A DNA stretch of 64,000 nucleotides, from contig KN817632.1 in assembly GCA_000827495.1 (NCBI GenBank), forward strand, positions 60,703 to 124,702, written 5' to 3'. This DNA comes from Hypholoma sublateritium FD-334 SS-4. Lineage: Eukaryota; Basidiomycota; Agaricomycetes; Agaricales; Strophariaceae. Below, one piece after another: positions 47,501 through 58,899 of the stretch. Both the position numbers and the translations under genes were made by a program. Numbering within the stretch: position 1 is the stretch's first letter; each line of letters starts with the position of its first letter. Below the pieces are notes generated by a model that worked only from the letters and a program-made list of their open reading frames with translations, had not been told where the DNA came from and ran no database searches.

Positions 47501-48586
47501 CACGACCACTGCTCGCATATCTCCGCCCACGATTCCGTCTGCCTCTACTCAGCGCTCAGCGCGGGGAATATTTATTTTCATGCCTGCGCTGTACTCTCTG
47601 TCTCTCGCCGCCGATCCTGTGGCCGTCACATCCTTCCCTGAAGACGCTCATCCACCAGGCGCCGTCACTCCTACGCATTCTATCACACCTCTTGAATTGT
47701 GGGCCGTCGATATGCTTCAGGGCGCTCTTCATTAGCGTGTGTAGCAGCGCGGACCTTCGCCGTTGAAGAACGTGGCGACGTCAAGGTCGTAGAACTTCCT
47801 CGTCTCGCCGGAGTACAACTGCGCTCATGCGAGTTTTACCGGCTGCGCATTTTCCGGTTGTGCATTTTCGCTCCTCCTATCGCCGCTCCGTTCTAGAATT
47901 TTAGCGACAAACCATGCTCAGATCTCGCGCGGTATCTATTGCTCATTCATTCTTAGTTACGATGGACGACACTTATGGGCCGAAACCAACATATGGTGGC
48001 GATGGCTGGCGTGAATTGCGCCTGAACGTGGTGGAGGGGGACGTTGAACAGGATAATGAGGGTGAGAGAGAGCAAGGATGTCGGGAAGGGACCTTGGTCG
48101 TTAGAGAGGCAGGATGAGCAAGTCGACAACGATGAGGCATGATTCCTCCCGCCCTCAGAATCCACTCCGGTATGTGCTCACTGTAGACCCTTAAATGAAT
48201 CCAATCAATTTCAAATAAACAAATTGAGGAAGGCAGTTGAAGATGGGTGGCGGAAAAGACCAAGTATTACTAGTATGAATCAGTCATCTTTACTATCACT
48301 ATGTGTGCAATTGGCGAATCAGAAGTCGTTGTAGTTATGTATCGTATCAACGTATGTACTTACTCTTGACTTACCCTACTTTCTGACGCTTATACACGTT
48401 GGCACGTCGTGGGAGAATGTCCCGTTGCCGCAGTCGATTTTGTCAGTGAATATAGTGCGATTGTCCTGCGACCATCACCCTGCTATCACCTCTAGTTTCA
48501 CGTCTGCACGTTGGTCTCAACTTCAATCAAGTTGGTCTCCGTCGCGTTCTCGTTTTCTCTATTCTTCCTCTAGCTACACTGGATTG
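44520..48586. other. Four-kilobase GC-rich gene-poor region
   Basis: I can support no gene here. Long open frames occur on both strands at once (45003-45578 minus, 45117-45623 plus, 45671-46150 minus, 46326-46847 plus, 47223-47735 plus). They are rich in Arg, Pro, Ala and His, as expected from translating GC-rich non-coding DNA, and no domain, signal peptide or helix stands out. Composition resembles the 42-43 kb segment. Decayed mobile DNA or regulatory DNA are possible readings; no terminal repeats were found by eye. Confidence 0.45.
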
Positions 48587-50271
48587 ATGGCCACTGTCTC
48601 ACTGGAAGCAGTTGCACCCGTTACTGGCAACGACCTTCCAGATGAAATCTGGGAAAATATCATTCATTATGTTGGTGCATCAACAGCCTATAAACTCTCC
48701 TCGGTGAATCGCCCCTTCCTGAGCTTTGTTCTTTCTACAAAATATCGCGAAGTTCAATGGGTTACTTTCGACACCAAATTCTTCAACACGCTTCAACGGC
48801 TGCAGTACGTCGTAAACACCGAATCGACGCGACAGACTGCTGAACTTGCCGCATTTCTCTCTCCAGAGACCCTATCATAGGCAGATATGTTCAAAAACTC
48901 GTCATTCGCGCGTGGTTCATCGATCTCCTCTTCAAGCGCGATATGTTGCTCAAAGACGCACCTTCTGCGGAAGAAAGTGGCATACAGACCATGGTCAGAA
49001 TGGTGAATAACTTCCTGTTCCCCAAAGCAGTACCTCCCCAGTCCCTTCCTCCTCAAGACAAATCATCGTTTGAAAAAGTGGGGTTCGACGCGAGTTTCAA
49101 AGCAGGAGTGCTTTCTGCGGGGCTTTCTTCTCTGGAGATCGTCCGAATGCTCGTTATCGCGGTCAACGGTATGGCTAATGCCACCGTCCTCGATTTCGAG
49201 TGGCGCGATCTTCCCCTCAACGCGTACACTGTGGTCTTCCTCAAGTCAACGCGGACAGCGTTTCAATCCAGCTTGCGGAGGCTGGTGCTGAAGGCGCAGA
49301 TATGCAAATTCAAAGAGCTGCTGGCAATCACCGACTTCGAGAATATAGATGAACTTGATTTTTCCTTCCATTATCAAGCCGACAGAACGGCAAAAAACGC
49401 TACCAAAGAAAATCGACATGTTCGCGGTATCGAGGAATTTCAGGACGCCGTTCTTCCGTTCATAACCCATCGGCGACACAAGCTGCGCTCGCTTTCAATC
49501 AGGTCGTGGGATACAGCCGACCTCTCTGATTTCTTCAGCGCGCTGCCCGTCCTGCCAAGTCTGCGCAGCTTCAGCGTCCATCTACCCTTCGACACGAACA
49601 CCCTTTCCGAGCCGTCCAGTCTACTTTCCGTTCTAAAAAACGGGAAATCCAGTCTTCTCCATATCTCCTTCCGCGGTCAGCATCGCAATTTGCAGAATTG
49701 GTCGCGGATGAACGACCAGCTTCTCGCGCATAGCCACTACTTGCACAACCTTGAGTCTCTGGAAATTCCTTTCCTGGCATTGGAGAAAACGGTGCGGCTG
49801 ATCAGCAGGTCGCGCGACACTCTCACCCGACTTTGCCTTACCGATAAGTGCCTCAAGGTACAAGATATCGTTGCTGTCGCCGATGTGTTTGCGCATAGGC
49901 CATTTCAACTGCGTCATCTACGTGTCGAGGTCCTCAGTATTGATTTTGCCTTAATCCAAACGCTCTCCCGAAGGTTCCCGGGACTCACTTCCCTGGTTCT
50001 TATAGTCTTAAGTTTCCCGTCGGGCATAGATATTCGAGATGTGGTGAGTGGAATAGTGTTGCTGCTCGTTCTTTAATTGGATTTTTTTTGGCAGGACGAT
50101 GTAGAGGGAAGCGCTTTGGCCGACTGGAAACTCGTCGAACTTGAAATACACGAAACATATTATCAAACAAGCGACTCGGGCGAAATTCGCGATTATGGAG
50201 TGCGCAGGGCTATTTCTTTCTTCCAAGACTGGATCCCGAGCATTCGCAAAGTGAACCGGGTCTTGATATGA
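48587..50271 (+). CDS. F-box protein
   Basis: Three exons (48587-48804, 48867-50043, 50095-50271) join exactly to 523 aa. The F-box-like motif is near the N-terminus: NDLPDEIWENIIHYVG followed by SSVNRPFLSF. The first intron (48805-48866) is required because the unspliced frame stops soon after; splicing restores QDPIIGRYVQKLVIRAWF. The remainder is a leucine-rich-like solenoid (LRSLSIRSWD, LPSLRSFSVHLP, LTSLVLIVLS). A role as SCF ubiquitin-ligase adaptor is the family expectation. The start at MATVSLE was chosen because the upstream extension is Ser/Arg-rich and unlike the family. The stop is 39 bp from the stop of the convergent Rieske-DUF455 gene. Confidence 0.88.
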
Positions 50272-50310
50272 CGACTGGGATTTCGAACAACACAAAGGGA
50301 TATACCACAT

Positions 50311-52233
50311 TCAGTGCTCATACCCGACCTGCAAAGCAGACACCCTAGTAGCCAGCTGCTCGACTGCCCCACTCTTCTGCGTTTCGCCTATCCTCTGCTC
50401 CGTCGTGGGGAAGCCCATCTCACCTTTCAAGCCCTCGTAGAACTCCCTCGTCAGCCCGGCCTTCTCCCTGTCCTCCACATTGAACGGCCCCTTGATGTCC
50501 CCGCGCCATCCCTTCTTCACCTCGGCGCGGAACGCGTCCACAGGATCCACGTCCCCCTCTTGCGCGCAAATCCACGTGAACCACCGGTGCCCCGAGGTGA
50601 CGTGGGTGACCTCGTCCGCGTGGATCACCTCCATCACGGCGACCGTGTCCATGTCACCCGCTTTCTTGAAGCGCTCAATTGTCGCGGGGTTTACGTCCAG
50701 CCCCCGCGCCTCATGCACGAGGTGGATAATAGCGAGCCGAGAGCGCAGGGAGTGTGAGGTGATGGTTGCAGATTCCCAGAGCGAGGCATGGACGGGCATG
50801 CTGCCGTAGGGCGTTGACGGGGAGATTGCTGCCAGTCTCGAGGTTAACAGGGAGCTGAGATACAGAGATGTGAGCCGGCATAGTTGCGAAATTCGATGAG
50901 AGACGCTGTGTACGTAGTAAACTTACAAATGCTTTGATTCGTCGAGGGCCATTTTGGTGAAATCGAAGAAGAAAGCCGGGGGTAGATTGTGGTGAACTGG
51001 CCCAAAGCGGGCGATGATGTCCCAACTGGCAGATTTGTTTCAACTACAGGTAATGCACAGATCTGCACAGAGCTCACGCGAGATCAATTCTGAGGAAAGA
51101 AGTTTAGCATGATGTTACAAGGCGTGACGCTACGTACGGACTTACGCCCACTGCTCGATATTAGCCAGTGCATGCAGCATAACAGCCCTGTTTTTTCTGC
51201 TCCTGATTTTTGAAACATCGACCGTGTTTCTTGAGAAAGACGCGTCTCTTGGCGGAGTGTGGGGAGGTTGGGGAGCGCTTGGCGATTTATTCCCCACTAA
51301 TGCAAGTTTTCCGGTGAAAAACATGTGTGCAGCGTGTCTGGTGCGCTCGACCTGCAAATTGTTACAGAATGTTGCTTGTACGTCAGTTTTCAAGTTTGCA
51401 CACCTTTAACATTGGGTCCGGAGTGTTGAGGATGAGGACAGCCCATTGCATGAGGGTCGTCGGCGCTCTTGTCATGGGGATGACGGGCTCATCTTCGCGA
51501 GGTTCACCAGACTCAATGCCCTCGGGAAGATATTGAATCGGTATTGGTGACGGTGGATCCGCGAACTCTACGGGGCGTTACATTCTTCAAGTTGGGAAAT
51601 CAGAAGCTATGCACCAAATTACCTTCCGACACGGGACGCAACTCAATCAACCGCCAATTCCTCCCTCCTTTCGGGTATTCCATGTAAACTTTCTCGAGGC
51701 CGTCCTTTGGGTCAGTCTTGACCTCGACGGCATAGGTGCAAGTCGTGAGTCCTGTTTCGCTCTTTCCTGTCTTGAGATTGAAGTCGTATCTTCGTTGCTT
51801 GATGAATGAAATCCCTTCGATGCCAGGGCGAAATTCGAGCTCACCTATGCCACGGACACACAGCGATCACGCCCATATCACATTCCTCTATTTCCGCATG
51901 CGACATGTCAGCTCCGAGATGTGGACAGCTCGCCTCCATCACATATATTTGCCTGTCTTCGATCGAGGCACCTTGCTCCGGTTTAGATGCGTCATGAGCC
52001 TTATCAGACAAAGATGGCTCAGTCTCCTTGCCTGAAGCAAGTCGGAAAAGAATCAAAGAGTGATAGTGGCCCTCTTCAGATCGGAGCGTGAGGTGAAAAC
52101 GGAAGTGTGATAACAAATCTTGGAGCGCCGAAATCCTAGAGCGGGTTGGGATGGTGTAACGTTATGAGGTATTCGCGATCAAGACGTTGTCGAGCCGACC
52201 GTATTTTGGGAAAACTAACTGTATGAGTTCCAT
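50311..52233 (-). CDS. Rieske [2Fe-2S] domain fused to DUF455 ferritin-like domain
   Basis: Eight exons (52220-52233, 51845-52135, 51623-51789, 51404-51567, 51146-51351, 51078-51089, 50927-51025, 50311-50854) join exactly to 498 aa. The N-terminal domain has Rieske cluster ligands: CPH (C75, H77) in CPHLGAD and CPWH (C98, H101). A linker with RYDFNLKTGKSETGL and GRNWRLIELRPVSE follows. The C-terminal half is DUF455: ANIEQWAIDLAWDIIARFG, FTKMALDESKHFSLL, ARGLDVNP, then HADEVTHVTSGHRWF. The Glu and His pairs fit a di-iron ferritin-like four-helix bundle. A Rieske module feeding electrons to a di-iron site would suit an oxygenase, but no reaction is known to me. Exons 1 and 6 are 14 and 12 nt; without exon 6 the WAIDLAWD core is lost. 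Confidence 0.92.
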
Positions 52234-52765
52234 GTTATTTATGTCGCAAGCTGGAGATGGATGTCAAGAGAGAGCCTAAAAGCATAGTTGAAGGTTCAAT
52301 TATGTAAGGATACCTTGTTTGTCATACGTGAAATAGTGTACTAATTCAATAGCAAAGTCAAAGCAAAGTTCGAAAAGGTATCCACGAGCCGTCAAATCCA
52401 ATGTCTGGCTTGTTTTTTCTGAGATCAGTGGGTTGGCGTGGGTTCCAGGGAATGGCTAATTGGGGGAGAATCACAAAGGACGGTCGTTCGAGAAGAATTT
52501 TGCGCTCAATAAACATCTCAGTGACAATGCTGGTATATACAACACTTTCCTCCTACTCAGTATCTCAAATTCTACTGACCATCGATAACTAAAAACAATT
52601 AATACATAACAGCATTAACATAACATCAAGGTGAAAACAACGAAACGACAACTAATGGGCAACCCAGAATACAAAAAGCTGAAAACCCTTGCTGAATGAA
52701 CGCCAGCTGGCAGTAGTCCGTACGATCCACATACCCACAGGTACCGCACGAGAATAGCAAATGAT
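52234..52765. other. Intergenic region
   Basis: Spacer between the Rieske-DUF455 start and the 3' end of the Zn2Cys6 gene. AT-rich, no coding signal. Confidence 0.5.
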
Positions 52766-55700
52766 CTACATCATAACTTGAGCGCTGTGGAACATTCCAA
52801 AGCTTTGGTTCACGTTTGAGGATGCATCAATATGCGAGGGATATGGGCTGGACCCTGTGCTTGCAATAGCAGGAGGTGACGGGGTTGTTTCAGTCCAGAC
52901 AAATCTAAAAGGTGGATTAGGTGGGGTGTTAATATTCAAGTATTGCTGCGCGTACCCAGGCATCATCATACTGTCCCACCACGCGGGATTCTTGATAATG
53001 TGCATTGTGGCGGGCATCTCCTCATCAGAGTAATTCCCCCCTCCGTAGCTCATCTCGAAGTCACTGCCAAACGAGATCTGGCCCGCACCCGCTGCGAAAG
53101 TAGCTTCCGGGCGATATATCGGCGTCTCCATCGCGACTTGGTTTACTAGCGGGTTCGAGCTGAAAGTTTGCTCAGAAGGCTGCCCAGTAGCATTTGAATG
53201 AGAGTGGAAGGTAGATGCCATTGCCAAAGAATCTTGCGGGGCGTCGGCGGTGAGTTGATTCTGCGGTGGAGGGTTGGTTTGTAGGCGGCCGACGGTGGCG
53301 CCGTCGCGGCGATGACGGGAAAGGAGGCCGGCGAGGAATCGCGCGTAAAGTTTTGGGGTGTGCCGATCGTCAATGGCTATCTTAGGGGAGCTCAGAGTTT
53401 GAATCAGGCGGCCAATAAGGTCGAAGATTTCACTCTCTTGCTCTTTCTCCAAAAACGAAGAGAACTCCGGACGGAGAAGCTGTTTTAGTCAGGTGAGGTT
53501 TTGAAAGCGGTGTGAATATGCATGTAACTCGCCTTCAACAAGAAGGCCGAGGCGAATGAAGCAAATACAAAATGACCTGGGAGTAGAATAAATATGAACT
53601 CATAAATTTATCAATCAGTTCACTCACCATCGGGAGCGTAACGCATGTACCCCGTTGGTGCTAAGCCATCAATCATATTCTCAATAACGGCTTTCGCTGC
53701 ATCCAGACACTATTGAAAGAAAAATCAATATTATAGTCATCAAAGAATTGAATTAACGCACTGTGGAGAAGAAAAGTTTGTCCCCGTCCTTGACTCCCCT
53801 TTGGTACGCCTGTTGAAAGCCGAAGGAAAACATGACAAGACGCGAATATGCGACAAGGCTGTGAAACATTTAGGCTTAAACGAGCTCGAAATACAAAGAT
53901 CACGTACAATGGCAGGAGCGCACAGCGTAGAGCGCAACTTGGGTCTAAAGCGGGTATATCAATCTATATGAATATTGCCAACACATATTTTGGGACATAC
54001 CGCCGGTGGGAGAGTCGTCCTTAAATCGCTTCGACCATTCTTCGTGATAACGCGTGAGCTGGGCATCGTGAGCAAGTGTGACTGTTCTAAAGTCGACTTT
54101 CTGGTAATGAGACGGGATTAGCAAACATGTCGGTTGTCAAAGAAGGTATGGTATATACTTTATTGAGACCCGTGGGTGACGTCGGGTCGCTGAACACCTC
54201 CTCATGGAACTTAGCGACTATTTTCAAAAGGGCGGAATATCCCGAGAGGTGTACATCATACTAACGAGACATTTTTAGAAATCGCGGAAGCGGCACCCTT
54301 ACAGGTGAATCCTACCGGAATGTTGTACTGCGACTTCTTGTACCAGACGTTGGCACCTTGGAGAATACTTTGAGATCAGGTGTCAGCAAAAAAAGTTCGT
54401 TCGAGTAAAAACAAAATATTTACAAGTCCTCCTTAATCGTGGATGGTTTACCGAACTGAGTGGCTGTAGAACGATCCAGATTGAAACATATCATCCACAC
54501 CCGAGTTTTGTTCAGAATCTCGCGTTCCTGGGTTTCTGATGTAGGCTTGATAGTGGACACTTGATGAAGATTAAGATCGGTCGCAATTCTTCCAATGGCA
54601 GTCAGTACGCGATTATGATAAGATACCAGATAGACGGGAATACCTGATTGCAAGGCCAGTATACAACCAACTGCGATCTTCCTCCCATCTACGCGCGGGG
54701 ACTGCGTATATACTCATGAGGATATACGCTTGGCAAAGTTCCACTGATTTCCAGCCGTCGATAAGTGCGTTGGCAGCGGAGTGCTTAGCGAAATGCATGG
54801 CGATAGGGTATATCTCTGATTTTTCTGCATAATATCTTGACGAAATAGCGCAAACTGGACGATTCAGCTTAGACTGGTAAACGGTCCGAGAAATTGTACT
54901 CACTGACGGTGAACAAGAATGGGCATCTGGCGAATGTAGTCGCGGATGTGTGCAGCACGGGATCGAGAAGGGAGATGAAAGGCTGCGAAAATAGAATAAA
55001 ATTAGGCACAAATCACTTGCAGACTAAAGGATAACTATATCTTACGTTAACCCGCTGGTAGAAACTGCCATCACAGAGTAAGAGATATGTTCAAAGGTGC
55101 AACGATAAAAAAACTTACATTTCGAAGAGCTTCTCAACATCATTTGCCTGTACCAAACCATGCACCAGAATTTCTGGGGCACTGTGCTGTTCGATCAAGG
55201 ACGCCCGGATCCCCAGGTCCGTGGCTGGTCCTATGAGCGCGCAGCTGAGTCAGACGCGGTCCTGAGCTTCCAGAGCGCCTGAGCCACGCACCTGGCATGA
55301 AATATGTTTCATTTGCCACCCCCTGGAAAATAGAAAAGGTCAAGTGTACGCAGATGATCGCAAATTATATTTGGACATACCACGTTATCATCGTTGAGAT
55401 CCTCTTCATTAATCTGCGCCTCCTTCGCGTGGGCCTTGCGGCGACTCGATTTGCTGTTGCTTATACTCAGATCTGCGATAAGTCCGAGTGGGACGTGCGA
55501 CTCGGGCAACGTTGACTGCAGTTTGTCGTCATCCTGCGCCACATCGTCCGCTGCGACACTCTGGTTATCTTTGACCGTAGATTCAGCGGCTTGCGCCTGG
55601 GTGCGCCTACCCTCTGAGTCGGGCTCCGATTCGTCTTCTTGATCGATAGTGCGCAGCTCATGGAATGCACGGGGGCCTTTGTGGTTGCCGGCTTCGCGAA

Positions 55701-58700
55701 TGCTCGACTGCAACCGGTCCAGCCACGCCATTACATTCCTGTTGTTCTGGTCAGAAGGTGATGTGGCCATGCGGTAGGAGGCGATGGACAACGGAGTCGC
55801 GATGTACGGGTTGTGGAGCTGGACCAACGGTGATCAGTATGTACAACCTGGAAGTAAAGCCAAACCTCATCTCTAACCTGTTTAAGGAGGGATTCGATGA
55901 TAGAGTCCTTCTGTCGTATCTGAGCGAGCAGATATTCCCGCTTGCTAATATGAGGGGAGAAGTCAGATGACGCAGGGGAAGAGCAGCGCGAAGAAGAAGA
56001 GGAGGTAGACAACGTCGATGACGACGACATGCGCTGCCCGCGACTTGTATACATCGGATGGATGAGGCAGAAACTGGCGAAGTAACAGAGGTCTCCAATG
56101 AAGGAATCTACTTTTTGAACGCGGTATATAAAGGGCGCACACCCCTGTCGTTCCGAAGCACCTCAGGCCATGCCGCCGGTGCGATGTCACTCTACTCCGC
56201 CACAGAAATTGCCCGGAGGCCAAAAAGGCGCGGGGTGGCGCGTGGGGACGCGGAATGTAAAAAAAACGCTGGATCGTCTATGACGAAAGCAAACGACGAT
56301 GACTCACTTTGGCGCCGTTCTCGGCCTGCGACCTTCGACTACACAGACATGGCCGCCTGATTTGCACCGCTTGCATGTATTATCGTGCTTGGGAAAGTCG
56401 CATTTCATCTGTTCATCAGTGGAGGTAGGGTTTCCGGATGCGGGTAACAGGCAACCGAGCGCGCAGACGGGGGATCGGGGGCGACCCCGTAGGCGCGCAA
56501 AGGTACCGGAGCGGGATGGATTAGCATCCCGGATCAGATTATGTGGTGCGGTGGACGTGCAGGCCGACGGGCGAATTAAGGGAAAAAGGATAGATGGGAA
56601 GGTGAGCAAGTAATCAGCGTATGGTCAGATGCAAATAGGAGGGATGCTGTCAATGACGCGTACCTTGAGTTTCTTGCAGTGTGTGCACGCCCCCGGACTT
56701 CAGAATGCAACCGTAAGAGCAAAACCGCGCAAACGGCATGGCAAAGTCAGGCCCAAATTTCGTATGTGCATATCCGATGCAAGAAGCGACGAGCGACGCA
56801 ACCAACAGAATGAAGGTGTCATGCGAAGTCGCGTACAGAAGTGGAGAAAAGATTCCACCGGTGTTGGCAAAGAAAGCAGAGGCAGTGCCACATCACGGGA
56901 CAGAACATACGCCGACCAAAGAACGTCAGCGATTTTGAAGAATCGGCGATGACGGATGCGAATCGGCCAGGGCGCAAATAAAGAGGGACCAACGAGGAAT
57001 AAGTAGCACGTAGTCACCCATGACATAGAGGAGACAGGACACCAAGATTCGCGATCGGACAGGTTAAGTCGGGGAGCCGTGAGAATAGGGTTTGCGGCGC
57101 GCGACAACGTACCCGATATGTTTTCGATTTGCAGGGTATACCGGAAAGCAGATAACATAGACGGAGTCCGGAATTTGTTTTGCCAGTCCGCGTTACGGCA
57201 ATTGGGATTTGCAAGTCGACGGTGTAGGAGTGCAGAATTTCCGACGTCACAGGGATTATGCCGAGCCGCAGTCGATTGAGAAGGAAATATTAATCAATGA
57301 AGGGTTATAAGAATCAGAACGTCAGCTTCAGCAAAACGGAGCGAATAACGAATGATAGAAAAAGCCAAGAAATAGTGAGCATGCTGAACACTGCAGCCAC
57401 CGGGGAAGGTGAGTTTATACAGATCACTGACCCGGACATTTAATAAATGTCAAAGTGGTCCTGGTTTGTGCAGTAGTTCCGGGGTGTGGAAACAATATCA
57501 AAAGGCGGAACGAGACTCACAGCCTTGACCCTCTTTCCCTTTTCCCTCGCCCAACAACGCCCAATCCACTGAGACCGATATCAATACGTCCCGACATGCC
57601 TAACCCGGATTCGTCGTAGTCGTCGCTGTCTGAGTCGGTAGCGCCTTCCTCACCACCATAGGATGGCTCCGGGCTGTCGTTTTTCCTGACTTTCTTGCGC
57701 TTCGCGCCTGCTTGGGTAGGCGAAGCACGAGGCGCGGGGCTGGTGTTAACTGTAGGCCGTTTGATTGGACCGGTTTGCACCGGCTTGGGTTGCGACGGGC
57801 CTGCTGGACCCGCCGTGTTGGGTGGCATGAAACGATGCGTCGTCGGCGCGGTCACCGCGTTAGAGTTTTTGGATTGGTAACCACCATTGACCCAGGCCTT
57901 CGGATGTGGGGATAAGGAGGTGGGCTGCGACGTTGGTAGATTAGATTGGGAAGGCTGGGCAACTGCATCGGGTTGATTGCGTTGAGGGTTATATTGTATT
58001 GGGGCCTGTTGCCGCGGAATGTTGTCAGGCTTTCTTGGTGGTTGTCGGACGGGGTGGGTAGGGCCGCGGTGATTAGCTTGCTGAGCAAAACGCTCGGTGT
58101 CCCTTCGTTGCTGCTGCTGCTGCTGCTGTTGTTGTTGCTGGTAGAGTGGGTCGGGCGAATTGGTGTAAGAATTACGGGTGGATTCTGTATTCGAGGCGGG
58201 GTATCCGATCCCATGTTCTGGCGTAGAAGCCGAACTGCCATTGATGGGAAGCAGATCCGGAAAGTACGTGGAGTACATGTCGCCCGCAGGATCATGATAT
58301 GTAGTGCCATTACTCATCCCATCCAGACCGGCCATGGTAGACTGAGTAATCGTCGCCGAGGTAGACCCACCGTACTGGCTCATGGAGTTCGGCGCCGCGA
58401 AATGCCCCTGCAGGAGGCTGCTGTATGGATTACCCTGAAGATCTTGCTGAGAGCTGGATGCCAGGCCCGCTGCCTGGTATGTGGGGTGGAAGCTGGCTGA
58501 TTGTTGTTGGTCATTGTACGCGTCAAGCCACTGTTGATATTGCCGGCTCTGATGGTCCCTCGAAGTCTGCTCGTGGAGAGCAGTGTCGTTGGGGTTATAG
58601 AACGTGGAACTTGGGCTGATCATAGGTGCTGCAGGTGTTGAAGAACTCTTGACACTATTGTCCGCCGAGGGATAATACCAAAGCCCACTGGTTTGAGAGG

Positions 58701-58899
58701 AGCCTTCCACGGCGGGGTGGAGATGTGAGGCGATTTCCCTTTGCCCTAGGTAATGGTTAATAGGAAAAAGGGTTCCTATATCGACCGACCTGCCTTGGAC
58801 AAAACCGTTCGAGCCGCTGGTTCCTGGAGCGCTACTCGTGTTGTACTGCTGGGGCTTGGAAGCACCGGAGACGCCACTTCCTGTCGCTGATGGGTGCAT
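52766..58899 (-). CDS. Zn2Cys6 transcription factor with fungal-specific regulatory domain
   Basis: Exon 1 (57521-58899) encodes a 460-aa disordered N-terminus rich in Gln, Ser and Pro, with a polyglutamine run near 58105-58140 and a lysine-rich KRKKVRK stretch. After an 823-bp intron, exons 56664-56697 and 56308-56408 make the zinc cluster: C464, C467, C474, C483, C486, C493 (C-x2-C-x6-C-x8-C-x2-C-x6-C). A helix follows in KREYLLAQIRQKDSIIESLL (55878-55944), the usual dimerisation coiled coil. Further exons (55381-55818, 55292-55322, 55119-55230, 55046-55064, 54904-54982, 54644-54854, 54424-54588 and later ones) give the middle homology region (LCQAYILMSIYAVPARRWEEDRSW, WMICFNLDRSTATQFGKP). 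The last exon reaches 53452 and ends in a Pro/Asn-rich activation-like tail. Exon joins between about 53450 and 54424 were only partly resolved. Basidiomycete relatives are often labelled as protease regulators of the prtT type; the targets are unknown. Confidence 0.92.
58105..58140 (-). repeat. CAG/CAA trinucleotide run encoding polyglutamine
   Basis: Eleven glutamine codons (mixed CAG and CAA, minus strand) inside the disordered N-terminus of the Zn2Cys6 factor. Length may vary between strains. Confidence 0.85.

Noticed and set aside
47223..47735. 170-codon plus-strand frame
   Set aside because: Contains no recognisable domain and overlaps opposite-strand frames; codon content unlike the confirmed genes.
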